From contig NZ_JAUYAF010000070.1 in NCBI RefSeq assembly GCF_030693625.1, forward strand, positions 1-64,000: a DNA stretch of 64,000 nt. The letters run 5' to 3'. Of the stretch, positions 34,769-44,761 are shown piece after piece. The position numbers and the translations under genes are program-made. The stretch comes from Phenylobacterium sp. GTDB taxonomy: Bacteria > Pseudomonadota > Alphaproteobacteria > Caulobacterales > Caulobacteraceae. The notes below the pieces were generated by a model that saw only the letters and a program-made list of their open reading frames with translations, was not told where the DNA came from and made no database searches. The first letter of the stretch is position 1. Each line of letters opens with the position of its first letter.

Positions 34769-36112
34769 CTACCCCTCCGGCGTGAACTCCACCGGCATCG
34801 AGCGGATCGCATAGACGAAGTTGTTCGGCGCCACGTCCATCTGCCCCGACTGGTGGATGTCGGGGAACCGCGCCAGCATCTGGCGATAGACCGCCTCCAG
34901 CTGCAACTGGGCGACGCGCTTGCCGATGCAGGTATGGGGGCCGTAGCCGAAGGCGATGTGCTTGTCGGCGTTGGCGCGGGTGACGTCCAGGCGGTCGGGG
35001 TCGGCGAACACCGCGGCGTCACGGTTGGCCGAGCCGTAGTACATGATCACCTTCTCGCCCTCGGCGATCTGCTGGCCGGCCACCTCCACGTCGCGGGTGG
35101 CGGTGCGGCGCATATAGATCACCGGGCTGATCATGCGGATGAACTCGTTCACGGCGTTGGGCATCAGCTCGGGCTTGGCGATCAGCTTGGCCTTCTCGTC
35201 GGGGAAGTCGCTGAGCAGCTGCATCGAGCCGGAGATGGTGTTGCGGGTCGTGTCGTTGCCGGCGAAGACGATCAGCAGCCAGGAGCCGTCGAGGTACTCG
35301 TCGGCCAGCAGGTCGCCGTCCACCTGGGCCTTGGCGATGGCGCTCATCAGGTCGGCCTGCGGATCCAGGCGGCGCTTGTGCAGCATGTGCCGGCCGTAGT
35401 CGAACATCTCCTGGATGGCGTTCTTGAAGGCGTCGAGGAAGGCCTGCATCTCCGGCGGCACCTCGGCGGCGGCCGCCTCCAGACCGCCGCCACCGCCGGC
35501 GCGCTCGGCGGCGAAGGAGTTGGCCAGCTCCAGATAATGCATCCAGGTCAGGAACTTGGGCCGGTCTTCTAAGGGCACGCCGAGGATTTCACACAGGGTG
35601 AACAGCGGCAGGTGGGCCGAGACGGCCTGCACCAGGTCCACCCGGCCCTGCTTGGCCATGGCGTCCAGCAGGCGGGTCACCTCGCCCTCCACCCGGTCGT
35701 TCAGCCCGCGCAGATAGGCCGGCGTGAAATAGGGCATGTGCTCGCGGCGCAGCTGCATGTGGTAGGGCGCGTCCATGTTGATCATGGTGTCGAGGCTGGC
35801 GCGGGCCAGCTGCATGTCGGAGCGCTGGTGGCTCATCAGGATGCCGCCGCGCTGCGAGGAGAAGGTCTCGTAGTCGGCGTTCACCCGCATGACGTCCTCG
35901 TGGCGGGTCAGGGCCCAGAAGCCCGGCCGGTCCTCGGGCTCGTCCATCCAGGCGATGGGGGAGGCCTGGCGCATCTGGGCGAAGGCGCCCATCGGCGGCC
36001 CCTTGGTGAAGGCCTCTGGGTTCCACAGCTCCACGGGGCTGGCCGGATAGACCGGCTTGTGCGCGGGGCCCTTGGCGCCGCCGACGTCCACGGTGTCACT
36101 GATCAGAAGCAT
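34769..36112 (-). CDS. Cytochrome P450
   Basis: This 447-residue soluble P450 has the haem-binding loop IAFGYGPHTCIGKRVAQLQL with Cys395 as thiolate ligand, the I-helix oxygen-activation motif LIVFAGNDTTRNTISG, the ExxR of the K-helix (NEFIR) and the PERF-like ADPDRLDVTRAN. The length and absence of a membrane anchor fit a class I system needing a separate ferredoxin and reductase, none of which is nearby. The SPVIYMRRTATRDVEVAGQQ segment is like bacterial fatty-acid/terpene/steroid P450s; the substrate is not identifiable. Confidence 0.93.
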   Translation of the reverse strand: MLLISDTVDVGGAKGPAHKPVYPASPVELWNPEAFTKGPPMGAFAQMRQASPIAWMDEPEDRPGFWALTRHEDVMRVNADYETFSSQRGGILMSHQRSDMQLARASLDTMINMDAPYHMQLRREHMPYFTPAYLRGLNDRVEGEVTRLLDAMAKQGRVDLVQAVSAHLPLFTLCEILGVPLEDRPKFLTWMHYLELANSFAAERAGGGGGLEAAAAEVPPEMQAFLDAFKNAIQEMFDYGRHMLHKRRLDPQADLMSAIAKAQVDGDLLADEYLDGSWLLIVFAGNDTTRNTISGSMQLLSDFPDEKAKLIAKPELMPNAVNEFIRMISPVIYMRRTATRDVEVAGQQIAEGEKVIMYYGSANRDAAVFADPDRLDVTRANADKHIAFGYGPHTCIGKRVAQLQLEAVYRQMLARFPDIHQSGQMDVAPNNFVYAIRSMPVEFTPEG

Positions 36113-36187
36113 GGCGGCGTCTCCGGTTGTGTTGCGGGGAATCTCCTACGCCGCGTGACCCTACGCAACGCAAACGGCGCCCTCACG

Positions 36188-36640
36188 TCACCTGCGAATT
36201 CGCGTCGACAGGATGATCGAGGAGGTCGTGCGCTCCACCCCGTCGATCAGGCCGATGTCGTCCAGCACCTGGTCCAGCTCCTCGATGGAGGCTGCGGCCA
36301 CCTGGACGATCATGTCGAAGGGCCCCGACACCGAGTGCAGAGCCTCCACCTGCGGCATGGTGCGCAGACTGGCCTCTATATGTCGGGCGGCCTTGGGCGC
36401 CGCCGTCACCAGGACGTGTCCGCGTACGATCCTGGATTCCAAGGGTTTTCCCAGACGGATGGTGAACCCTGCGATGACCTCGGCAGTCACAAGTCGGTCA
36501 ATGCGGGTCTGCACCGTCGTACGCGACACGCCGAGCCGTTTGGCCAGGGTCGAGGTGGGCAGTCGAGAGTCGGTCTCCAGCAGCCTGACCAGGGCCAGGT
36601 CCCGGGCGTCCAGCTTCATATCGTCGGCCGTACTGGTCAT
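36188..36640 (-). CDS. Lrp/AsnC-family transcriptional regulator
   Basis: This 150-residue regulator has an N-terminal HTH (LDARDLALVRLLETDSRLPT, TLAKRLGVSRTTVQTRIDRL) and a C-terminal RAM domain (VRGHVLVTAAPKAARHIEAS, VEALHSVSGPFDMIVQVAAA). ATG 36640 was chosen over 36661 and 36619; GGATAA lies seven bases upstream. It is divergent from a saccharopine-dehydrogenase-like gene with a 93-bp shared promoter region, so that gene is its likely target, with an amino acid such as lysine as possible effector. Confidence 0.88.
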   Translation of the reverse strand: MTSTADDMKLDARDLALVRLLETDSRLPTSTLAKRLGVSRTTVQTRIDRLVTAEVIAGFTIRLGKPLESRIVRGHVLVTAAPKAARHIEASLRTMPQVEALHSVSGPFDMIVQVAAASIEELDQVLDDIGLIDGVERTTSSIILSTRIRR

Positions 36641-36733
36641 ATTGCTTATCCGGCTGCGCATATCCGACGCTCTGCCTGTTCAGATCGCCCCCAAACCGCC
36701 CCATCGTCAAGCTCCAACCCGGGGAGCGACAGC

Positions 36734-37846
36734 ATGCGCAGGATCGTGGTCATCGGCGGCGGCAAGATCGGCGGCGTCATCGCCCAGATGCTGGCCGAGT
36801 GCGGCGACTACGCCGTGACCCTGATCGACCGGTCACCGGCCGCGCTGCAGGCCGTTGTCTTCCATCCAAGGCTGTCACCATGTGTGCTGGACGTCGCCGA
36901 CGCAGGCGCCCTGGACGCCGCCCTGACCGGCGCCTTCGCCGTCCTCTCCGCCGCCCCCTTCCACCTGACGGGCCTGGTCGCCGAGGCCGCCGCCCGGGTC
37001 GGCTGCCACTACCTCGACCTCACCGAGGACGTGGCCACCACCCGCCGGGTCAAGGCCCTGGCCGCGCAGGCCAAGGGCGCCTTCATCCCCCAGTGCGGCC
37101 TGGCTCCCGGCTTCATCTCCATCGCCGGCGCGGACCTGGCGCGGAGCTTCGACCGGATCGACGAGTTGCGCCTGCGGGTCGGCGCCCTGCCCCGCTACCC
37201 CTCCAACAGCCTGGGCTACAATCTCACCTGGTCCACCGAGGGGGTGATCAATGAGTACTGCGAACCCTGCGAAGCCTTGGTGGAGGGCGAGCAGCGGGAG
37301 GTCCCGGCCCTCGAAGGCCTGGAAACCTTCAGCCTCGACGGCGTCAACTACGAGGCCTTCAACACCTCCGGCGGCCTGGGATCCCTGGCCGAGGTTCTGG
37401 CCGGTAAGGCCAGGAATTTGAACTACAAATCGGTCCGCTATCCAGGCCACTGCGCCCTGATGCGGACCCTGCTGAACGACCTCGACCTGCGGCATCGCCG
37501 CGACCTCCTGAAGGACGTCCTGGAGGGCGCGGTTCCCGGCACCGAGCAGGACGTAGTGGTGTTCTTCGTCACCGCCTCAGGCTGGCGGGACGGCCGGCTG
37601 ATGCAGGAGAGCTATGCCGGCAAGGTCATGGGCGAACATCACGGCGCGGGCTTCTGGAGCGCCATCCAGGTCACCACGGCGGCGGCCATCTGCACGGTCC
37701 TCGACCTGCTCGCCGCTGGCCGCTTGCCCAGCCAGGGCTATGTCCGCCAGGAGGAGATCGCGCTCGCCGACGTCCTCGCCAACCGCTTCGGCAAGGCCTA
37801 CCGCCAGCCGGGCGACCTCACGACCCCGATCGCCAAGGTCGCCTGA
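36734..37846 (+). CDS. Saccharopine dehydrogenase-family protein (lysine dehydrogenase-like)
   Basis: This 370-residue protein has an N-terminal Rossmann motif RRIVVIGGGKIGGVIAQMLA, then HYLDLTEDVATTRRVKALAA, AFIPQCGLAPGFISIAGADL and YNLTWSTEGVINEYCEPCEA, all characteristic of the saccharopine dehydrogenase/L-lysine 6-dehydrogenase group. Members oxidise lysine or saccharopine with NAD(P). It is transcribed away from an Lrp/AsnC regulator, which fits control by an amino acid. ATG 36734 begins the nucleotide-binding strand. Confidence 0.88.
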   Translation: MRRIVVIGGGKIGGVIAQMLAECGDYAVTLIDRSPAALQAVVFHPRLSPCVLDVADAGALDAALTGAFAVLSAAPFHLTGLVAEAAARVGCHYLDLTEDVATTRRVKALAAQAKGAFIPQCGLAPGFISIAGADLARSFDRIDELRLRVGALPRYPSNSLGYNLTWSTEGVINEYCEPCEALVEGEQREVPALEGLETFSLDGVNYEAFNTSGGLGSLAEVLAGKARNLNYKSVRYPGHCALMRTLLNDLDLRHRRDLLKDVLEGAVPGTEQDVVVFFVTASGWRDGRLMQESYAGKVMGEHHGAGFWSAIQVTTAAAICTVLDLLAAGRLPSQGYVRQEEIALADVLANRFGKAYRQPGDLTTPIAKVA

Positions 37847-37950
37847 AGAGCCCGCCAGCCGTCCCCGCCCCCGTCCGCGCCCTGGCCGTTGCACTCGCGC
37901 CGGCGCAGCGTTTCAGGCCCCGCTCTTGGCGTGACCCTCGCTGTAGCCAT

Positions 37951-38733
37951 ATGGAGGACATGAACACCTCCTCCCGCATGCCCGTGGTCTTCGTCGGCCA
38001 CGGCACACCGATGAACGCCCTCGGCGGCCCCAACGCCCAGGTCTGGCGCGACGTCGCCGCCGACCTGCCTCGTCCCAAGGCGATCCTGGCGATTTCCGCC
38101 CACTGGGGTCTGAGCGAGACCGCGGTGACCGCCATGGCCGCGCCCAAGACCATCCACGACTTCGGCGGCTTCCCGCAGGCCCTGTTCGACATGCGATATC
38201 CCGCGCCCGGCGACGCCGCCCTGGCCGCCCGCGCCGCCGAGCTGCTGGCGCCCCTGGCTGTGCGCGCCGACCAGGACTGGGGCCTCGACCACGGGGCATG
38301 GTCAGTGCTGGCCCACATGTACCCCGACGCCGACGTCCCCGTCGTGCAACTGGCCATGGACCTCAGCCAGCCCATGTCGGCCCACTACGATGTCGGCAAA
38401 CGTCTGGCGCCCCTGCGCGATGAAGGGGTGCTGATCCTGGGGTCTGGCGACGTGGTCCATAACCTGCGCGCCGCCGTTCGCGCGGAGAACGCCGCGCCGC
38501 TGGCCTGGGCCCAGCGTTTCCACGACGTGGTGCGCGGACGGCTCTCGGCCGGGGACCACGCCGCCCTGATAGACCCCAGAGGCCTCGGCCCGGAGGCCGA
38601 GATGGCCGTCGACGAGCACTATCTGCCGCTGCTCTACGTCCTGGGGGCGAGCGAGCCCGGCGAGCCGGTCACCCTCTTCAACGACCACATCGACCTGGGC
38701 GCGATCAGCATGCTGGGCGCGAAGATCGGCTGA
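37951..38733 (+). CDS. DODA-type extradiol dioxygenase family protein
   Basis: This 260-residue protein belongs to the class III extradiol dioxygenases of the YgiD/4,5-DOPA dioxygenase type. His17 in VVFVGHGTPMNALGG and His51 in LAISAHWGLSE are the first metal ligands; further conserved residues are in DWGLDHGAWSVLAHMYPDAD and LGSGDVVHNLRA. These enzymes use a single Zn or Fe ion to open catecholic rings. The natural substrate in Caulobacterales is unknown. The gene stands alone and converges on ettA. Confidence 0.9.
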   Translation: MEDMNTSSRMPVVFVGHGTPMNALGGPNAQVWRDVAADLPRPKAILAISAHWGLSETAVTAMAAPKTIHDFGGFPQALFDMRYPAPGDAALAARAAELLAPLAVRADQDWGLDHGAWSVLAHMYPDADVPVVQLAMDLSQPMSAHYDVGKRLAPLRDEGVLILGSGDVVHNLRAAVRAENAAPLAWAQRFHDVVRGRLSAGDHAALIDPRGLGPEAEMAVDEHYLPLLYVLGASEPGEPVTLFNDHIDLGAISMLGAKIG

Positions 38734-38736
38734 TCC

Positions 38737-40404
<1,668 letters not shown>

Positions 40405-40623
40405 GGGGCGTCCGCGCTCGCTCTTCGAAAGAGGGGAATTCGGGTGCGGAGATAGCGGTCGGGGGCGTCTTGCGCAATGTCGGCGCGGTGGAACCCGAGA
40501 AACGGCGAGCGACGATCCCTCAGGACCAGCGTTGCAGTAGGCGACATCGGCGTCTCTCATCTTGCTTCCGCCGCTAGAAGCGGCCGGAAGACCGAGGGCC
40601 GCGCGCACCTTGCGGCGCTGACG

Positions 40624-40649
40624 GGAACAACTTCCCGCGCCCATGCGTA
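40624..40649 (+). promoter_or_regulatory. EcfG/SigT-like promoter of csbD
   Basis: GGAAC (40624-40628) and CGTA (40646-40649) are 17 bases apart, one mismatch from the consensus, about 50 bp before the CsbD start. The remainder of the 40405-40701 gap shows no gene. Confidence 0.5.
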
Positions 40650-40701
40650 GAGAGGGCGACGGGCGTTCCCCCGCCCCGCCGCAATCAGTCAGGAGATCGC
40701 C

Positions 40702-40884
40702 ATGCACAAGGACATCGCCAAGGGCGCCGCCAAGGACGCCTCCGGTTCCATCAAACAAGCCGCCGGCAAGCTGACCGGCAACGAACGCTTGGAGGCCGAG
40801 GGCGCCGGCGAACGCGCCGCCGGCAAGATTCAAAAGGGCGTCGGTAACCTCAAGGACGCCGCCCGCGACGTCTTGAAGAAGTAG
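40702..40884 (+). CDS. CsbD-family stress protein
   Basis: This 60-residue protein is a complete CsbD domain: [60 protein letters not shown]. CsbD-like proteins are small, hydrophilic, general-stress-induced proteins of unknown biochemical role. CAGGAG precedes the ATG. The EcfG-like promoter upstream fits general-stress control in alphaproteobacteria, and a 9-bp-stem hairpin follows at 40950-40978. Confidence 0.92.
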   Translation: MHKDIAKGAAKDASGSIKQAAGKLTGNERLEAEGAGERAAGKIQKGVGNLKDAARDVLKK

Positions 40885-40949
40885 GCCGACAACCCAATGT
40901 AAAGACAGGTTTCGCTCCCCCTCCCCCCAGGATCGGCGGAACCGCATGC

Positions 40950-40978
40950 AGGGCCGCGTTCGATGAGAGCGCGGCCCT
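40950..40978 (+). terminator. Hairpin downstream of csbD
   Basis: AGGGCCGCG (40950-40958) and CGCGGCCCT (40970-40978) form a perfect 9-bp stem with an 11-base loop. No U-run follows; the next frame starts 4 bp after it. Confidence 0.5.
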
Positions 40979-40982
40979 CGTC

Positions 40983-41621
40983 ATGTCTGGTCAACCGCCA
41001 ACCGGCGCGGTGCTGGTGGAGGTCACGCTCCCCGAGGGCAGGGTGATCGACGACCTGGAGGACCTGGTGCTGAGGGTCGAGTTCAAGGCGGGCGTGAACG
41101 CCTACCTCGCCTCCACCGCGCCCGCCCAGTTCAAGACCCGCACCCTGGCCGACCTAATCGCCTTCAATGCCGCCGAGCCCCGTGAAACCGCACTGTTCGG
41201 CCAGGAAACCTTTCTGGAAGCCCAGGCGTCGCCCGGCCTGGACGACCCGGCCTATCTGAAGGCCAAGGCCGACGCCAAGCGGCTGGCGGGTCCCCAGGGC
41301 ATCGACAAGCTGCTGAGCGACGCCAGGGTCGAGGTGCTGGTGGCGGAAAGTGGCGGACCCACCTCGGTGGTGGACCGTATCAACGGGGGCCGGTGGCTGG
41401 GCTCACCCTCCACCCTGCCCGCCGTAGCGGGCTATCCGCACCTTACCTTGCCCATGGGCTTGGTGGAGGGCCTGCCGGTGGGGCTTTCCTTCATGGGAAC
41501 CGCCTGGTCAGAGGCCCGGCTGCTCTCCCTGGGCTACGCCTTTGAACAGGCGACCAAGGCGCGGCGCGCCCCGACCTTCCCCGCCACGGTCAACGGCTCG
41601 CCAGCCTTCGATCTTCAATAG
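40983..41621 (+). pseudogene. C-terminal remnant of an amidase-signature enzyme
   Basis: The 212-codon frame matches only the last part of amidase-signature enzymes (FKAGVNAYLAST, TLADLIAFNAAEPRE, the GYPHLTLPMGLVEGLPVGLS block and AWSEARLLSLGYAFEQAT). The catalytic Lys and the two Ser, which lie in the first half of these roughly 460-510-residue enzymes, are absent. The first ATG is 4 bp after a hairpin and has no ribosome-binding site. It is therefore most likely the 3' end of a gene whose 5' half was lost, perhaps replaced when csbD came to lie upstream. Confidence 0.75.
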
Positions 41622-43084
41622 CCTGGCCCGCCCATCAGCGGTGGCGCGTTCGGATAGCCCCCCGAAGGATAGGCCGGCGGCGGCGGCGGCGGGCGGCCGA
41701 ACCTGGACTTGCGCCGCGGGATCGGCGGCCAGGCGGTTGGGGCGCCATCGCGAGCGTAGCCGCGTTCGTAGCCGTCGACCTCCCAGCCATAGCGGCCTGA
41801 CGCGTCGAAGCCGCTTTCGTCGGTGATCGCCCTGGGCGCCTCGATCATCGGCCGGCAATAGGCCCCGGGGGGCATGCGGTAGTCGCAACCTTGCGGGGAA
41901 TAGACATAGTTGGGCTCGGTGATCGGCTCAACGCCGCGCTCATAGTTCACACCGGCGCCGATGAAGCGATTACCCGCGACCTCGGGGCGGCCGCCGGCGA
42001 AGTAGGCGCCGTACTCATCGGCGGCGATAGCGTTCTGGCGCACGCGCACCTTGCCGTAGTCCGACAGCACGCCGCGGCGCACGCGAATGATACGGTTGCG
42101 GGTCAGCTCCACCTCGGCGCCCCGGTCGACATAGACCCCGGTGATCCAGTTGCGAATGACGCTGTTGGCGATCAGCAGGCTTCCGGCGCCGCTGCGCTGG
42201 TCACGCACCGTGATGGCCGTCGAACCCGGCAGGCCGGGTCCCGGAGAGGTCACCCCCACCTGCACCAGCCGGCTCTGACCAGGGGCGGGCGTGATGTCCA
42301 GGCCACGCACGTCGGCGCTGATTTTGGACTGCAGAATGTCCACCGCCGCGCCGTCGGCCAGGATGGCGGCGTCATTGGTGCGCGCCTCGACGACGCTGTT
42401 GCGCATGATCAGGCTGCCGCCCTGGACGAAGATCGCCGAGGCGTCGCCCTGGTAGCGGACCGACGAGCGGATCAGGGCCACGTCTGCGTCCTGCGCCTCG
42501 ATACAGGCGCTGCGGCCGCCCTGGTTGGCCTCGATCACCAGGTCGCGGATCTCCACGCCCTTCACGCCAGGCGCGATCCGGATGCAGGGGGCCCCATCGG
42601 GCGGGCTCAGCTTGGCGACGCCGGAGCCGACATTGCCGAAGGCGGGCGGTCCCTCGCCGGCGATGATCACCGGGTGATCGATCTCCAGGGTCTCGCGGCA
42701 AACGCCGCCGCGCGAGCGGATGTAGAGCACCCCGTTGTCGGCGAGGTTGTAGATGGCGTCGGCCAGCTGCGAACCGCCGCCCCTGCCGTCAGCGCAGTCG
42801 ACGGTGATGGAGTCCAGATAGAGCGGTCGACGGCTGCCGCCGGCGCCAGGATAGCCGGAGCCATGGCCGTAGCCGTGGCCGCCTTGGCCGCGCCGGGGCT
42901 TCCAGGCGCTGGGGCGGTAGGTGTGGCGCAGCGGCGGCGCCAGCAGGATGCCGAAGTTCGGCCGGATCTGCTGATCGATCTTGGCGTCCGGCAGGGCCTG
43001 GGCCTCGCCAGCCACACCCAGGCAGAGGACGCAGGCTGCGGCGGCGCCAAGGCCCGCCAGGCGGCGAAGGGCGGTTGCGATCAC
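41615..43084 (-). CDS. Secreted right-handed beta-helix repeat protein
   Basis: This 489-residue protein has a signal peptide (LAGLGAAAACVLCLGVAGEAQA), a Gly/Tyr-rich linker (HGYGHGSGYPGAGG), and from about residue 90 to 380 a parallel beta-helix of NosD type with recurring strands such as DLVIEANQGG, IRSSVRYQGDASAIFVQGGS, LIMRNSVVEARTNDAAILAD and ELTRNRIIRVRRGVLSDYGK. The C-terminal tail is proline-rich (RFGRPPPPPPAYPSGGYPNA). It follows the Sel1-repeat lipoprotein gene with a 4-bp ATGA overlap, so the two are co-translated and perhaps form a complex. Ligand unknown. Confidence 0.85.
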   Translation of the reverse strand: MIATALRRLAGLGAAAACVLCLGVAGEAQALPDAKIDQQIRPNFGILLAPPLRHTYRPSAWKPRRGQGGHGYGHGSGYPGAGGSRRPLYLDSITVDCADGRGGGSQLADAIYNLADNGVLYIRSRGGVCRETLEIDHPVIIAGEGPPAFGNVGSGVAKLSPPDGAPCIRIAPGVKGVEIRDLVIEANQGGRSACIEAQDADVALIRSSVRYQGDASAIFVQGGSLIMRNSVVEARTNDAAILADGAAVDILQSKISADVRGLDITPAPGQSRLVQVGVTSPGPGLPGSTAITVRDQRSGAGSLLIANSVIRNWITGVYVDRGAEVELTRNRIIRVRRGVLSDYGKVRVRQNAIAADEYGAYFAGGRPEVAGNRFIGAGVNYERGVEPITEPNYVYSPQGCDYRMPPGAYCRPMIEAPRAITDESGFDASGRYGWEVDGYERGYARDGAPTAWPPIPRRKSRFGRPPPPPPAYPSGGYPNAPPLMGGPGY

Positions 43085-44544
43085 CGATAGGTTCCTTCTG
43101 TGGGACGGCGCGGCGTGCGCGCTACCTGGGCCAGCACCTCGCGCAGGCGCTGGGCCGACGGCTTAAAGCCCGCGAGGGCGGCGTCGATCTGGTAGGAGAC
43201 GGCCGCGGCCTTGTCCTGGTCGGCCACGCCGGAGACCCCAAGCGAGAAATAGGTCGACATGGCGTACTTGGCCTCGGCGCTACCCTGCCGGTCAGCCTCC
43301 GCGAACCAGTGGAAGGCGCGCGCGTAGTCCCGCGCCACACCCACGCCCTCGGCGTACATGACGGCCAGGGCCAGCTGTGACCGCGACGATCCGTTCACCG
43401 CCGCGTACTGGATGGCGCGCACCTTTTCCTGCGGGGTGAACACCCCGGTGGTGGGACGTCCCAGCATGGCTTGGAAGGTCTGGACATCGCCGGGCGAAAT
43501 CTGGCTCAGAGACCCGACCGGTTGCGGGATCACCTGCAGATAGGCCAGGGCCGCGCCCACGTGCTGGAAGGGCAGCTCATCGATACGAGCCAGGGCCACG
43601 CCCTCGGCCTCGCCCAGGGTGGCCGCCTCGTCGGAATGGGGCACACCGCTATCAGGTGCCTGGGGCGGATAGAACTCGTAAGGGGGCACCCAGCGCCGCG
43701 CCTTGGCCTCGGCGTCGGATCCCAGGGAGGCGCGCTCGGCCGAAGACCTCTCGAAGTCCTTCAGCATCACATAGCCCGCGACGTCGCCGTCCTGGGCGGC
43801 GAGGTAGTTGTACAGATAGACGTCGACGTCGTTGCGGGTGAACAGGGTCGCAGCGGCCGGCGGCTTGACCTGGTTCAGGTCGCGGGCGTCCACCGGCGAG
43901 CCATCGGACGGATCGCCGAACGGACCGAAGGCGGCGTCGTGCAGGCGCGCCAGGGTGCGGAAGCCTGCGGCGCCCTGGCTGGAAAGCACATAGATCACTC
44001 GGTCACGCACCTGTTGGCGCTCGTCGGAACTCATGCGGTCGAGCATGCGGTCGAGGGCCAGATAGGCGCCCCGGCGTTCCGCCGCGCGGCAGTCGTTGAG
44101 CTTGTTGCCCGCGCCGCCACGGCTGCCCTTCTTGGGATCGACGCCGGCGACGATCGGCGCATAGCCGTCGGGGTTGGACAGCGCCATCTCGTACCAGACG
44201 GCGGACTCCACTGGATCGGCCAGGTTCTTCTCCTGGGCGTCACGGCCGGAATAGCGCCGGGCCAGGTCGATCTGCGCGAAGAAATCCCCCTGGAACCCCT
44301 GACGCCGGAGGGCGCGGATCTCCTGTTCCTGGGCGTTGAATTGCGGCTGCACGCCGATAGCCGCCTGGGGGCGCGGGCAGGCTGGCCCGCCCACGGCGTA
44401 GCCGCCGCTTCGGCCGCCGCCGCCAGGACTGTCCTTGGGCTGGCAGCCGCCGCTGAGCGGGATGATGGCGGCCAGGACCGCTAAGGTCAGGCCCGCCCGG
44501 GCGACGCGACGCATGCCGAGGGCTGCTTCATGGAAAATGGCCAT
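43081..44544 (-). CDS. Sel1-repeat lipoprotein
   Basis: This 487-residue protein starts at ATG 44544 after AAGGGGGAG. It has a lipoprotein signal (LTLAVLAAIIPLSGGCQPK, Cys about residue 34). The middle part is a long helical domain; the C-terminal part contains Sel1-like repeats (SRSQLALAVMYAEGVGVARD, YARAFHWFAEADRQGSAEAK). Sel1/TPR-like repeats mediate protein binding. Its stop overlaps the start of the beta-helix protein downstream, implying a functional pair on the cell surface or in the periplasm. The divergent VWA gene shares its promoter region. Confidence 0.82.
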   Translation of the reverse strand: MAIFHEAALGMRRVARAGLTLAVLAAIIPLSGGCQPKDSPGGGGRSGGYAVGGPACPRPQAAIGVQPQFNAQEQEIRALRRQGFQGDFFAQIDLARRYSGRDAQEKNLADPVESAVWYEMALSNPDGYAPIVAGVDPKKGSRGGAGNKLNDCRAAERRGAYLALDRMLDRMSSDERQQVRDRVIYVLSSQGAAGFRTLARLHDAAFGPFGDPSDGSPVDARDLNQVKPPAAATLFTRNDVDVYLYNYLAAQDGDVAGYVMLKDFERSSAERASLGSDAEAKARRWVPPYEFYPPQAPDSGVPHSDEAATLGEAEGVALARIDELPFQHVGAALAYLQVIPQPVGSLSQISPGDVQTFQAMLGRPTTGVFTPQEKVRAIQYAAVNGSSRSQLALAVMYAEGVGVARDYARAFHWFAEADRQGSAEAKYAMSTYFSLGVSGVADQDKAAAVSYQIDAALAGFKPSAQRLREVLAQVARTPRRPTEGTYR

Positions 44545-44561
44545 GTGCTCCCCCTTAAGCG

Positions 44562-44577
44562 TTAACCATAGTTGAAC
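44562..44577. promoter_or_regulatory. CtrA-like box between the Sel1 operon and the VWA gene
   Basis: TTAA (44562-44565), seven bases, then TGAAC (44573-44577) matches the Caulobacter CtrA consensus TTAA-N7-TTAAC with one mismatch. A further TTAA lies at 44555-44558, and a GACTC methylation site is at 44642-44646. Confidence 0.4.
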
Positions 44578-44761
44578 TGTCCACTAGCGTCTTGCCCCCA
44601 CCCCCTGTCAAGCTTGGGACGGTGACGTTTCAAACTGTTAAGACTCGCCTGAATGGCGAGTGAACAACGCCGCCTCCGCCAGGCCGTCAGTTCGTCGCGT
44701 TTTCGCCGCAGATGGCGCGCCAAGCTGCGCCTTGAGGGACTTATTCGGAGCGCTGAGAACG

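Noticed and set aside
35612..36733. Upstream extension of the saccharopine dehydrogenase frame through the P450 and Lrp genes
   Set aside because: The extension lies opposite two well-supported genes; the Rossmann motif starts exactly at ATG 36734.
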